This document shows, in pieces, positions 5,950-14,200 of a stretch of DNA of 21,774 bases. Position numbers and translations under genes: made by a program. A model generated the notes under the pieces. It did no database searches, was not told the origin of the DNA, and saw only the letters and a program-made list of their open reading frames with translations. Positions within the stretch are counted from its first letter, which is position 1. Every line of letters starts with the position of its first letter. The DNA comes from a virus, in IMG/VR virus record IMGVR_UViG_3300046000_000597, positions 1-21,774 of that record. One strand, written 5' to 3'.

Positions 5950-7119
5950 TTATGCAGAGATGGATGAACCAGTCTCAATGCGGTAAAGTGCTGCTTCACG
6001 GTAAAGTGAGAAGCCAAGTACGCCGTACCAACCGATTGGTCGGAAGCGGAGCAACTTGTCTGTAACTGGTCCGATGACAACATTTGGTTCCTGTGCAACT
6101 GCCTCAGCAAGCGCTTGCTTTCCAGCAATGATTGTGCGGTAGTTAGCAGTAACAGGAGTTACTGTTACAACTGTTGATACTGTAACTGCAGCAGTGTTTG
6201 CTGTGTCTACAGTAATTGTTGCGGTTGAACCTGATGTTACGATTGAAACAATCTTTGCACCAGATGCAATACCTGTTCCTGCAATCTTGTCTCCTGCTTC
6301 TGCCTGGAGAGCGATTACAGATGTTGCAGCAACACCAAAAGTAAGACCTGCGGATGTTCCAGCAACAGTTACTGCTGTTGTAGCAAGTGCTGTTGCATCT
6401 GCACCGTCTACGCCACGGTACATACGAGGTGTCTCAACAAAGAAAGCGCCTTCGTAAGTTCCGATTGAGCCAGCCCAGAAGTTTCCTGTGCCTGTCTCTG
6501 CGTACTTGTGCATGTCGTTCCATCCACCAACACCTGTTTCAGCACGAAGGTCGTGTGAAACTTCTGGGTGGATACCTGTCCAGTAAAGTGAACCTTCACG
6601 AGGAACAGCCTTGTTTGAACGAAGTTTAGCAACTGCACGGCGGATGTTAGCAGCAGTGATTGTGTCTGATGCTGTGATTGTTGCTGTTGAAGTACGAGTT
6701 CCACCGTAGATAACATTTGTTCCTTGGCGGAGAGTGTTCATGGCTAGACGGTCTAGTGAGTCAGCCATGTTGTAAGCGATGATGTCTGCTACTGCAGGGT
6801 CAACATCTGAGAGTGAGAATAGTTGCAACTTGCGTGTAACGAGTGAGGCATTGCCGTATTCGTTAAGTGTAACTGCAACTGTTGTAACATCTGACAGTGC
6901 TACTGCATCTGGGTCAGTTGTTTCTGATAGTGATGCTGTTGCTGGTGCAAGGTCGTTGTAAATTGAGAATACAACACTTGAACCTGGCATTGCCTGTTGA
7001 GCAGGGCGCTTGTCGGCTACTGAACGAATCAGTGGCTGTGAACGAAGCGCAAACTCTACATAGCGGTCATACGCGGTTTTGATTAAGCCAGCGAGTGCTG
7101 ACGAATCTGTGTATGCCAT
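5950..7119 (-). CDS. Major capsid protein, N4-gp56-type, with beta-rich insertion (389 aa)
   Basis: This forms the icosahedral shell (HK97-type fold). The N-terminus MAYTDSSALAGLIKTAYDRY and following VEFALRSQPLIRSVADKRPA lead into PGSSVVFSIYNDLAP and ALSDVTTVAVTLNEYGNASL, with SLDRLAMNTLRQG near 121-133. These are the landmarks I know from N4-gp56 family capsid proteins, as is the C-terminal FRPIGWYGVLGFSLYREAAL-YRIETGSS. The strand FVETPRMYRG (227-236) should pass almost directly to the NYRTIIAGKQALAEA segment (326-340). Instead about 85 extra residues (238-322), rich in Ala/Thr/Val, are inserted. A full AGGAGGTGA ribosome-binding site precedes the ATG at 7119, as expected for the most abundant virion protein. 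The upstream neighbour is the scaffold, and a strong hairpin follows the stop. Confidence 0.9.
   Translation of the reverse strand: MAYTDSSALAGLIKTAYDRYVEFALRSQPLIRSVADKRPAQQAMPGSSVVFSIYNDLAPATASLSETTDPDAVALSDVTTVAVTLNEYGNASLVTRKLQLFSLSDVDPAVADIIAYNMADSLDRLAMNTLRQGTNVIYGGTRTSTATITASDTITAANIRRAVAKLRSNKAVPREGSLYWTGIHPEVSHDLRAETGVGGWNDMHKYAETGTGNFWAGSIGTYEGAFFVETPRMYRGVDGADATALATTAVTVAGTSAGLTFGVAATSVIALQAEAGDKIAGTGIASGAKIVSIVTSGSTATITVDTANTAAVTVSTVVTVTPVTANYRTIIAGKQALAEAVAQEPNVVIGPVTDKLLRFRPIGWYGVLGFSLYREAALYRIETGSSISA
6154..6408 (-). other. Beta-rich insertion domain in the capsid protein (residues 238-322)
   Basis: This stretch is low in Lys, Arg and aromatic residues and full of alternating Val/Thr/Ala. 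Its core is AGDKIAGTGIASGAKIVSIV at about 275-294, followed by TITVDTANTAAVTVSTVVTV (301-320). The 'G.GI..GAKI.SI....T.TVD.A.T' pattern resembles a short beta-sandwich repeat found in phage surface proteins. It separates two blocks that are adjacent in the N4-gp56 family as I remember it, so it is best read as an inserted surface or lattice-stabilising domain. The boundaries are estimated by eye. Confidence 0.6.
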
Positions 7120-7125
7120 GTGGGT

Positions 7126-7139
7126 TCACCTCCTGGTGA
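7126..7139 (-). promoter_or_regulatory. Capsid gene ribosome-binding site inside a short inverted repeat
   Basis: Reading on the minus strand, TCACC-AGGA-GGTGA precedes the capsid ATG. It contains AGGAGGTGA, which matches the complement of the 16S rRNA 3' end over nine bases. The flanking TCACC and GGTGA are perfect complements, so the site can fold into a small 5-pair hairpin with AGGA in the loop. The strength suits an abundant protein. Whether the hairpin tunes translation cannot be told from sequence. Confidence 0.6.
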
Positions 7140-7152
7140 TTGGTAGTTTGAG

Positions 7153-7620
7153 TTATTGAACTGAAACACCGAGTAATGCGTTAAGTTCTGCAGCATTTTT
7201 AACATTAGCCATCTTTGCGTACATATCTTCATCCATCCCTGGTGGGGTGCCTGTTGATACGACATCATTGATGCGCTTCTGTGCTTGTAATGCTGGGTTG
7301 TTTGATGCCTGGCTCTCGCCTTCGTTGGCATTTTGGTTAACACCGAATACATCGCCATATTCATTAAGCCAGTTATTAACTGCTTCTTCCGAAGCATCTA
7401 AGTCCTGAGGTATGAACGCTGCGACCTTTGGGTTAATACCCTTTGCAGTCAACACATCCTTTACGGTGCGTTGACGAGTCTGATTCTTTAGAGTTGTTGC
7501 TTCTACTTCGAGTTCTTTCAAACGCTTTTCTAGCGTTTTGTTTACTCTGCGTAATTGCTTGACAACATCCTGAGGTTCAAAGTCCTCATCGAAATCGTCA
7601 TCGTCATAATTGGTAGCCAT
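7153..7620 (-). CDS. Putative scaffold protein (155 aa)
   Basis: The gene lies immediately upstream of the capsid gene with 33 bases between them, the normal place for a scaffold. The N-terminus is very acidic (MATNYDDDDFDEDFEPQDVV). A predicted coiled coil follows, KQLRRVNKTLEKRLKELEVE from about residue 21, extending to TTLKNQTRQRTVKDVLTAKG. Then come INPKVAAFIPQDLDASEEAV and NNWLNEYGDVFGV, a flexible Asn/Gln/Ser stretch, and a helical C-terminus AKMANVKNAAELNALLGVSV. The acidic-coiled-coil-flexible-helix plan and the 'GI.PK.A.FIP.D.....AV..WL.E.G..FG' segment match scaffolds of actinobacterial phages as I know them. The ATG at 7620 follows AAGGGAGATAGGTAG. It is presumably transient in the prohead, and a substrate for a phage protease is possible. 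Confidence 0.82.
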   Translation of the reverse strand: MATNYDDDDFDEDFEPQDVVKQLRRVNKTLEKRLKELEVEATTLKNQTRQRTVKDVLTAKGINPKVAAFIPQDLDASEEAVNNWLNEYGDVFGVNQNANEGESQASNNPALQAQKRINDVVSTGTPPGMDEDMYAKMANVKNAAELNALLGVSVQ

Positions 7621-7742
7621 CTACCTATCTCCCTTGTTAGTTGTTGTATTCGCAATCCACACCACGGTTCGGGGAAACCATGCTGGCTATTGCTCCTAGT
7701 CTTGTACGCCCCCCTGGGCTAGTCGGTCAGGGTGGGGATTCT
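7621..7742 (-). other. Largest intergenic gap (122 bases), capable of folding; candidate RNA element
   Basis: This non-coding stretch between the LysM gene and the scaffold is long for such a compact operon. Outer arms 7732-7740 and 7654-7662 pair over nine positions with one mismatch and enclose 87 bases. Inside are a 7-pair hairpin (7663-7669 with 7676-7682, loop of six, one G-U) and a weaker 5-pair stem (7712-7716 with 7728-7732) that shares one base with the outer stem. GC content is above the surroundings. No T-arm consensus is present, so it is not a tRNA. There is no T-run and no convincing -10 box. A leader or processing element that sets scaffold and capsid expression is one possibility. 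Confidence 0.4.
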
Positions 7743-9065
7743 TTATATGTTGGAACTGGTGCGAAGTGAAGATGCACTCAATCCGCTTGAGCCACCAAAG
7801 CGTGCTTGTTCACGCTTTGCTCTTTTTGTAGATGCCATGATTGCTCTTTGGTCGCCCTCTAATATGGCATCTAATGCTTCTCTGTCTGAGTATGCTTCCT
7901 TATCAAGGTAAGCCAGTCTTGTTTGTGTTTGAGCAAGTGTTGATGCTTGACCAAATGCTTTAGTCATATCTGATTCACTAAGTTTAGCATACGCTTCCTG
8001 AACTCCAAGTTGCTCAGCCTCTGCCATGCCGAAGTCAGCAAATCCATAAGTCTTACCAAGACCTGCAATTGAAGCAGCCTTAGCAGCCTTCTGTAGCAGT
8101 GGCAAAGCCTTATCAGGGTTAAGGAAGTAAGCAGTAATTGCACCTTCGCCAACCTTGTAGAAATCCATAAGAGCGTTGCGAACATTTGGGTCAGCAGCAC
8201 GGGCTAAGTCTTGAGCCATCTGTGCTCTGTCTTGTACCTCTTTTGGAGATACTTCGTTTTCAATCATTTTACCCATGGTTGCACGGTCATCATAGAAACC
8301 AGAAGGCAGGTCAAAGAATCTTAAAGTTTCAACTATTTGATTTTCAAGCCCAATGTACTGAGCCTCTGTAATAGTGCGATTCTTTGTACGAAGTTTTGCC
8401 ATACCAGGAAAGCGTAGTTTGTATGCTGGTTGGTCATAGAGTTCAATAAGAGTCTGTGCCTCAGAAACATCGTTCATAATACTGTCGCTAATAAATGTAG
8501 CAAAGGCTGGGTCATCAATACCTTGGGTCTTAAAAAGATTGATTAATTTATCTTTAGCAGCAACCTTGACTGCAAACTTATTATCTGCCTCAGTTGTAGT
8601 TGCTTTTGCTTCACCTGCCGCAAAAGCCTTATCAATGTCAGCCTGAGTAAATCCACTAGAAAACCCTGTAGCGCCTCCTGGCATGGCACCAGTGGCTCCT
8701 CCGCCACCTACCTGCCCTGGAGGGGTTCCAGCACCACCTGTTCCTGTTCCGTCACTACCAGTTACTGGTGGAGTTGGAGTTACTGGTGGTTCAGGAGTTA
8801 CTGGAGGTTCAGTAGTTGGTCCACCTGTGGGTGGAGTAGGTGTAGGTGTTTCTGCTGGAGCCTTAGGAGCAGCAGGGGCAATGTTAATTTTGGTGTTAGA
8901 CCAAATCATATTGCCCTTGTCATACTTAGGGTCTTTCATAAGAACAGGATTTAAGTCTCTAATTTCTTTAAGAGTTAAACCATTAGCCTTTGCAATGGCA
9001 GAAAGCGTGTCGCCTTTTTCTACACGAACTGCTGTGTCTGGAGTCTTTTTATCTGGTACTGCCAT
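7743..9065 (-). CDS. LysM-containing virion protein with Pro/Thr linker (440 aa)
   Basis: Residues 13-62 form a LysM domain: VRVEKGDTLSAIAKANGLTL, then KEIRDLNPVL and IWSNTKINIA, with the typical YxVxxGDTLxxIA start and final hydrophobic strand. LysM binds N-acetylglucosamine chains of peptidoglycan. Residues 63-136 are a Pro/Thr then Gly-rich linker (PPVTPEPPVTPTPPVTG). Residues 137-440 are mainly helical with conserved-looking blocks PAYKLRFPGMAKLRTKN, EAQYIGLENQIVETLRFFDL and PSGFYDDRATMGKMIENEV-SPKEVQDR. No hydrolase residues are recognisable, so it binds but probably does not cut cell wall. The start ATG shares a base with the previous stop (TAATG). Its place among the large internal-type proteins suggests an ejected or tail-tip component. 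There is no signal peptide. Confidence 0.82.
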   Translation of the reverse strand: MAVPDKKTPDTAVRVEKGDTLSAIAKANGLTLKEIRDLNPVLMKDPKYDKGNMIWSNTKINIAPAAPKAPAETPTPTPPTGGPTTEPPVTPEPPVTPTPPVTGSDGTGTGGAGTPPGQVGGGGATGAMPGGATGFSSGFTQADIDKAFAAGEAKATTTEADNKFAVKVAAKDKLINLFKTQGIDDPAFATFISDSIMNDVSEAQTLIELYDQPAYKLRFPGMAKLRTKNRTITEAQYIGLENQIVETLRFFDLPSGFYDDRATMGKMIENEVSPKEVQDRAQMAQDLARAADPNVRNALMDFYKVGEGAITAYFLNPDKALPLLQKAAKAASIAGLGKTYGFADFGMAEAEQLGVQEAYAKLSESDMTKAFGQASTLAQTQTRLAYLDKEAYSDREALDAILEGDQRAIMASTKRAKREQARFGGSSGLSASSLRTSSNI

Positions 9066-10069
9066 TATGACACCATCCCAAACTTAGTCAACATTGCTTT
9101 GCCGTAATTCATATAAGTCTCATCAGCGTTTTTTGTAAATTGCCATCTTGGGTCTGCTTTAACCATCTTTGCTGCTTCCCACAATGGTCGAGCAACAATC
9201 TTGCTTTGGTCCTTAGGGTCAACAGATTGAAAAATCTTTCCATCTTTAAACAATGGGTCATCCCATTTAATAGTGTCAGGGTCAACCTCTAGCAACTCTG
9301 CAGCCTTTTGGCGGTAGTTGGAAGTTAAATCCCAAAGGGTTACACCTGCGTTAATCTGGTCTGCAAAGACACCATATTTGATAGCGGTGTTCTTGCGAAT
9401 CTCCGCTTTGATGTCATCAACAGATGAGCGAACACGAACACCGTTCTTATCTGTAAGACCCATAAGGCGCTGCGTGTAGTTTGTTCTATCACCAGCGGTA
9501 AGGTTCATGCCCATTGTCTGTGCCCAGTCAGCAACATCCTGAGTCTGTGCAGAGTAAAGTCCACCTTTAATCTTCTTAACAATTTCAGGGTTACTTGTAA
9601 TAACGCCTTCAAGTTGCTGTGGTGTCCAGTTATGAAGGTATGCGTTTTCACCTAAGGCTGATATGTAACTAGATATTGCTGGGTCAGAAGCATCTAAACC
9701 TAGGTCTGATGCAGTCTTAGATGCTATTTGACGAAACTCGTTAACGCCTTCACGGTATGCGTTTTCGCCACCTTTGATACGGTCAATAAGTTTTTGAGCC
9801 ACTGTTGGTCCGTTTAAACGGTACCACTCAGTGTCATTAATCATTGTGGCAATCGTGCCAGCATCATATTTAAATGAGCCGTCAGAGTTGCGAACCTTTT
9901 GGTAGACAGCGTTAAGTTCAGGAATAGTTGTTAAAGCAGTAATAATCCATGTTGCCATAGGAGGGGCATCTGTTTCTACAAGACCAGCCTTGTATTTTTT
10001 GCCACCGTATTCACCAGTAAATGGTTTGCCATCCTTGAGAAGGATACCGCCGATTGATTCCATTGCCAT
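9065..10069 (-). CDS. Helical putative internal virion protein (334 aa)
   Basis: Begins MAMESIGGILLKDGKPFTGE. The ATG at 10069 overlaps the previous stop as TAATG, and an ATG at residue 3 is a possible alternative. The protein is mostly helical and soluble. Landmarks are PMATWIITALTTIPELNAVY, DTEWYRLNGPTVAQKLIDRI and an Ala/Asp-rich repeat-like middle with HNWTPQQLEGVITSNPEIVK. Later come TNYTQRLMGLTDKNGVRVRS and YGVFADQINAGVTLWDLTSN. The C-terminal 29 residues, DPRWQFTKNADETYMNYGKA plus MLTKFGMVS, resemble the end of the neighbouring 384-residue protein. I do not recognise an enzymatic domain. The size, the helical character and the place between portal and scaffold suggest a head-core or ejected protein. 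Confidence 0.78.
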   Translation of the reverse strand: MAMESIGGILLKDGKPFTGEYGGKKYKAGLVETDAPPMATWIITALTTIPELNAVYQKVRNSDGSFKYDAGTIATMINDTEWYRLNGPTVAQKLIDRIKGGENAYREGVNEFRQIASKTASDLGLDASDPAISSYISALGENAYLHNWTPQQLEGVITSNPEIVKKIKGGLYSAQTQDVADWAQTMGMNLTAGDRTNYTQRLMGLTDKNGVRVRSSVDDIKAEIRKNTAIKYGVFADQINAGVTLWDLTSNYRQKAAELLEVDPDTIKWDDPLFKDGKIFQSVDPKDQSKIVARPLWEAAKMVKADPRWQFTKNADETYMNYGKAMLTKFGMVS

Positions 10070-11223
10070 TACGATTTAAGTCCTAACGCTTTGACCAGAG
10101 CATTACCAAACACATCTGCTGTTTGGAACTCTGCGTATCGTGGGTCTTGCTTTGCATAAGCCTCAGCATCTGCAAGAACATCTGACTGACCATAACCTGG
10201 TGTTGATTTAACTCTAGTTGTATTACCAGTAGTTGTGCGTACTGTCTTGCTTGGGTTCTTTGCTTCTTTCTTGCGAACATCAGCAATGAACTTATTGATT
10301 ACTGAATCATCAATGTTTGTTAAACCAAGAGATGCACCTAGTTGGCGCTTAAGCAATGTTGTAATATCAGCCTTAGCCATAGTGCTTTCATCAATGGTAG
10401 TAGTAGTCTGGCTACCGCTACCTGTTAATCCTTTTTGAATATCTAGTAATTGCCATGGGCTAACCACATTGCCAGCACGAGAATAATCCTCTGATAACTT
10501 ACCGTAGGTGTTCCAGGCAGTCTGAACTTGAGTTAAATCTGCAGTTGGAGAAAGAACTCCAGCATCAACAAACTTTTGTTTAGCAGCAACAATACCATCA
10601 GCATCTACTGGAAAGGATTTTTTCCAATCTGAAAGGCTAACAATTTTCTTGCCGCCAATAACTTGCCCACCTCTTTTGAGTGTAATTTGCTTGGTTTCAT
10701 CTCCAGTAAAAACTCCCACATTACCTATACCACTTAGCGTTGTTGATAGACCATATTTTGCCATAACAGCACCAACATTGTTTTGAGTAATGCCAATCTG
10801 TTTGGCTGTTTCTCCTGATAAAAGTGCTCCAACAGGTAAACCTTGAGCATCGGCTTGAGCAATTGCATCAACAAGTTGTGCTTCCGCTGCTGCCTCTGTG
10901 CTATTAGGGTCAATGACAGGGGCTTGGTTACCTGTCACAATTGCGTTATAGATACCAACACCTGATGCTGCTGCTGCAGTTCCGTAAACTCTTTTTTTAG
11001 TTATGAGTTTTTTCTTGCCTGCTTTTGCTGTTTCTTCTGCTGCTTTGGCAGCGGTTTTTTTGGTAAAAAGAGATTGACCATATTTTAATAATGCTTTAGC
11101 AATTTGACCGCCAGCCAATCCACCTTCAAGAACTTGGAACTCTTTAACTGCAGCCTTAATTTCAGCATCGGATTTTGTAGGGTAAGCCTTCTTTAAGAAA
11201 TCATATTTTTCTTTATCTGTCAT
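10069..11223 (-). CDS. Putative internal virion protein with one hydrophobic segment (384 aa)
   Basis: Starts at the ATG at 11223, after GGATAGGACT and 4 bases after the stop of the giant gene. The N-terminus (MTDKEKYDFLKKAYPTKSDA) is helical and charged. Residues 53-78 are Lys/Ala-rich and are followed by RVYGTAAAASGVGIYNAIVT at 78-97, a weakly hydrophobic helix that could cross or sit on a membrane. The rest alternates helices and short loops, with ETAKQIGITQNNVGAVMAKY, QGLTGSG-type linkers and DESTMAKADITTLLKRQLGA. It ends AKQDPRYAEFQTADVFGNAL-VKALGLKS, similar to the end of the next protein. Membrane-active internal proteins of short-tailed phages have this basic-then-hydrophobic layout. 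Function is otherwise unrecognised. Confidence 0.78.
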   Translation of the reverse strand: MTDKEKYDFLKKAYPTKSDAEIKAAVKEFQVLEGGLAGGQIAKALLKYGQSLFTKKTAAKAAEETAKAGKKKLITKKRVYGTAAAASGVGIYNAIVTGNQAPVIDPNSTEAAAEAQLVDAIAQADAQGLPVGALLSGETAKQIGITQNNVGAVMAKYGLSTTLSGIGNVGVFTGDETKQITLKRGGQVIGGKKIVSLSDWKKSFPVDADGIVAAKQKFVDAGVLSPTADLTQVQTAWNTYGKLSEDYSRAGNVVSPWQLLDIQKGLTGSGSQTTTTIDESTMAKADITTLLKRQLGASLGLTNIDDSVINKFIADVRKKEAKNPSKTVRTTTGNTTRVKSTPGYGQSDVLADAEAYAKQDPRYAEFQTADVFGNALVKALGLKS

Positions 11224-11227
11224 AGTC

Positions 11228-14200
11228 CTATCCCAATGTTACTGGGTCGTTTTGAAGAAAGCGGTTATAGAAACTGCTGAACTCTAACGACTCCTGCTTA
11301 AGTGTTGCAATTGTTTGGTTCCACAAACCTTCAAGGTCTGCATTGTCTGCTGCTGTTAATGTGCCACTGGCTCCACTTGCCCTACGATTTGCAAGTTCTC
11401 TTGCAATCTGTGTGCGAGTTAGATAGTAAGTTGCGATGGCTCCAACAACTGGTTTGTTACCGTTATCCTGCATCCATTGTGGGTCACGAAGAATCGTGCT
11501 AATGGTTTGCATGCGGTAAATCCACTTGCCTTTGTCAACGCTATAAAAATCAGCAGCCCAGTCTTTATTGGTGGTTGCTAACTGCCGTGTAAATGTTTGT
11601 TTAAGAAGGTTAAGTTCTTCGGCACCACTTTGTGAGTATGAAGTATAACCTTGAGCAAATAACTGTTGGTCAAGGTAATCCATAGCCTTACGATAATCAA
11701 TCCAACCCATCTTCTTTTGAGCATCTTGCTTAAGAAGTGCTGGGTCACGCTGACCACGGAAGTTTGCAGTTGAACCTGGAACTGGTGAGTTACGCATTTG
11801 CCATTGGTATGCTGCTTGGCTAAAGTCATATTTGCCATCTGGGTCATTGACCAAGAAGCCAATCATCTCAGGTGTAGTAGTACCAATTTTAGATATTAGA
11901 CCGCTATACTTTTTAAGGTTAGCAACTGCGGTTTGTGTAGCATCAACACCAGTGTTGTTAAGTGATGCTGAGATTGTAGCCTCACCCATTTCTGGATACA
12001 TCTGCAAGAATAAAGCATCTGCTTGAGCACCGTAAGTTTGTTGTATCTTACGGTATTGCTGTGTGTACCAACCCAATGGTGAGTCATACTGTGCAGCAAA
12101 TGGAAGCACAAGATTAGATAGAGCCTTAACCTTATACATGTTATTTGTAAGGTCTTGTATCTCTTGAAATGTAGGTTCAGTCTCACGGTCGCCTAAACGA
12201 TACTTTATTAGTTCATAACGATAAACAGTATTAAATGTTCTTGACCATGAACCATCACGAGTTACTGACCATAACTGTGCAGCCTTTTGTAACGCAGGTG
12301 GCAACAATGTTTTCATTGGAGAATCTGCTGCTCCGTATGGAATAACCTGCTTAAGGATTCCTTCTAGGTCAGGGCGCATAATTTCTAAATACTGAGCAGG
12401 AATAGCAACTATTGGACCAAAGCCAGGGTGTACTTCACCTTGGAACATAACATCAAGTGAGCGTATAGGGATACTTACTTGACTTCCAGAACTACGAATA
12501 GCAGCAGCCAAACCTTTACCGCCAGGAACTAACTCCATTGTTTTCATGAAAGTTTCTGGCATAGGTAAAACTAATTTACTATCGTAACTAAAGTCCTTGG
12601 ATGGGTTGCCATCTTTGTCAACATAGTTGTTTTGATTACTAAGGGAAGAAGTAATCTGACCAGCCCTTGCCACTGCTGCTGGGTTTTCTTTTGAAAGAAC
12701 AGACCAACGGCGCATAGTATTTTCCCAAGCGTTAAAGAACGGCATGAGATAGCGCATCTTTTCACCAGCGTATGACTTACGCATAATTGTAAATAGAGTC
12801 TTGTTAACTTCTCTACGAGCACCCTCTACCGCATCTTTGCGTAAATCATTAATTTCATCAAGCGTTAATTCAGCCTTAGGGTCCTCAAGTTGTGAACGCT
12901 TAAGTGAAAGAGCAATATCTCCACGCTGTCTCATTTCTGCACGATATACAGCACGAGCCAATGGATGACGAGCAAGTGTTGTTTCAGGCAAAGAACCTAA
13001 GAAGTAAAAAGCCTTTTGTACAAAAGCCTGTGCTGCTCCAGGTGCGCCTGAAATGCCAGGTGTCTGAGGAAGTACGCTACCAATAATGTCTGGCATTGCT
13101 GGCTGGTCTGCAAAGTGTGTACGAAGATACATTTCATCAATAAGGTTATTTCTAAACGCTTCTTGAATTTCAACATCTGGAAGGTAACGAGCATAGGCAG
13201 AATACAAGTTTCCTACAAAGTCCTCTGCATCTGTGCCTACATTAAGGCGCTCGCTTGGTACCTTGAAACCTCTATTGTCAATACTCATTTTAACTGAATA
13301 CGCTTTGCCTTCATCGGTTGTGCGTAACCATCTAACAACTTGTTCTGGAGTTTGATTATCTAAAAACTTTCCAATGATTGGGTCAATCTTGTTTTCATTT
13401 GGTGAACGCCATAGGTTATTGAGATAGTTTGCATAACCAGTAAAGTAGCGTGGGTCGTTAGGCGACAAACGCAATTCTTCCATACCACCATAACGGGCAG
13501 CGAACAATTGAGATGGAGCATCTGCCATCAACTTATAGGTGTCAGCGTTGTCTGTACGCTGCATGAGAATATCTCCCAATTCACCTGCTGCTGCATCTGG
13601 ATGCTCAATAACGGTTCCATCATAAAGTTTTTGTGTATATGTTCCAGTACCAATTCGCTTCTTTGGTGCGTTTAAACGACCTTCTTGCACAATGCGAGCA
13701 TCAAGTCGTTGCATAAGATTTTCGTGTTTTGTTTTAGTAAGAGCGTTTCTTTCCGCTATTTCACGAACAAGGTTTATTACTCCATCGGCTGGGTATTTAC
13801 CGCCTGCGATGAGGTCTGCGAGTTCGCTTGTGCTCTGGCTATAACTTGGTCTGCTAAATCCTCTGCGAACGCTCTGCGCTCCGCTGGTGACATCTGTTGC
13901 ACTGGCTTTTCTGACTTGACCCAATGCAAACCCTGCGCTTGCTCCTTCATCGCCTGTTCCTCCTGTGTTAATAAAGGCATTATCAAAATCGCCCTGTGAG
14001 ATTCTATCAAGGTCAGCGACTGCTTGCTGGTTACGACTTGTGCCAACCTTAATTGCTTTAGCACGGTCTTTAATAACATTAACAGGCTCAGCCCAAATAG
14101 TCATAACACCATTGTCATTAGGAGCAACCCATGTTCCAAAGTGGTCTGCACCTTCAAACTTATTAAGGTTATCTTCAATGTGTTGAATCAATGATTCACG

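Noticed and set aside
7654-7740. Possible tRNA in the intergenic gap before the scaffold
   Set aside because: The paired ends and the 87-base size suggested one, but there is no TTCRA T-loop, no proper D-arm and no plausible anticodon stem on either strand.
8683-9087. Gly/Val/Pro-rich plus-strand frame opposite the LysM gene
   Set aside because: It is the complement of the Pro/Thr/Gly linker codons of the LysM protein and has no independent start signal.
12977-12991. LPETT, a sortase-type sorting motif, in the giant protein
   Set aside because: It lies about two thirds into the chain (near residue 1434) and is not followed by a hydrophobic segment and basic tail, and there is no signal peptide. 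It is part of a longer block, LGSLPETTLARHPLARAVY, and is a chance match.
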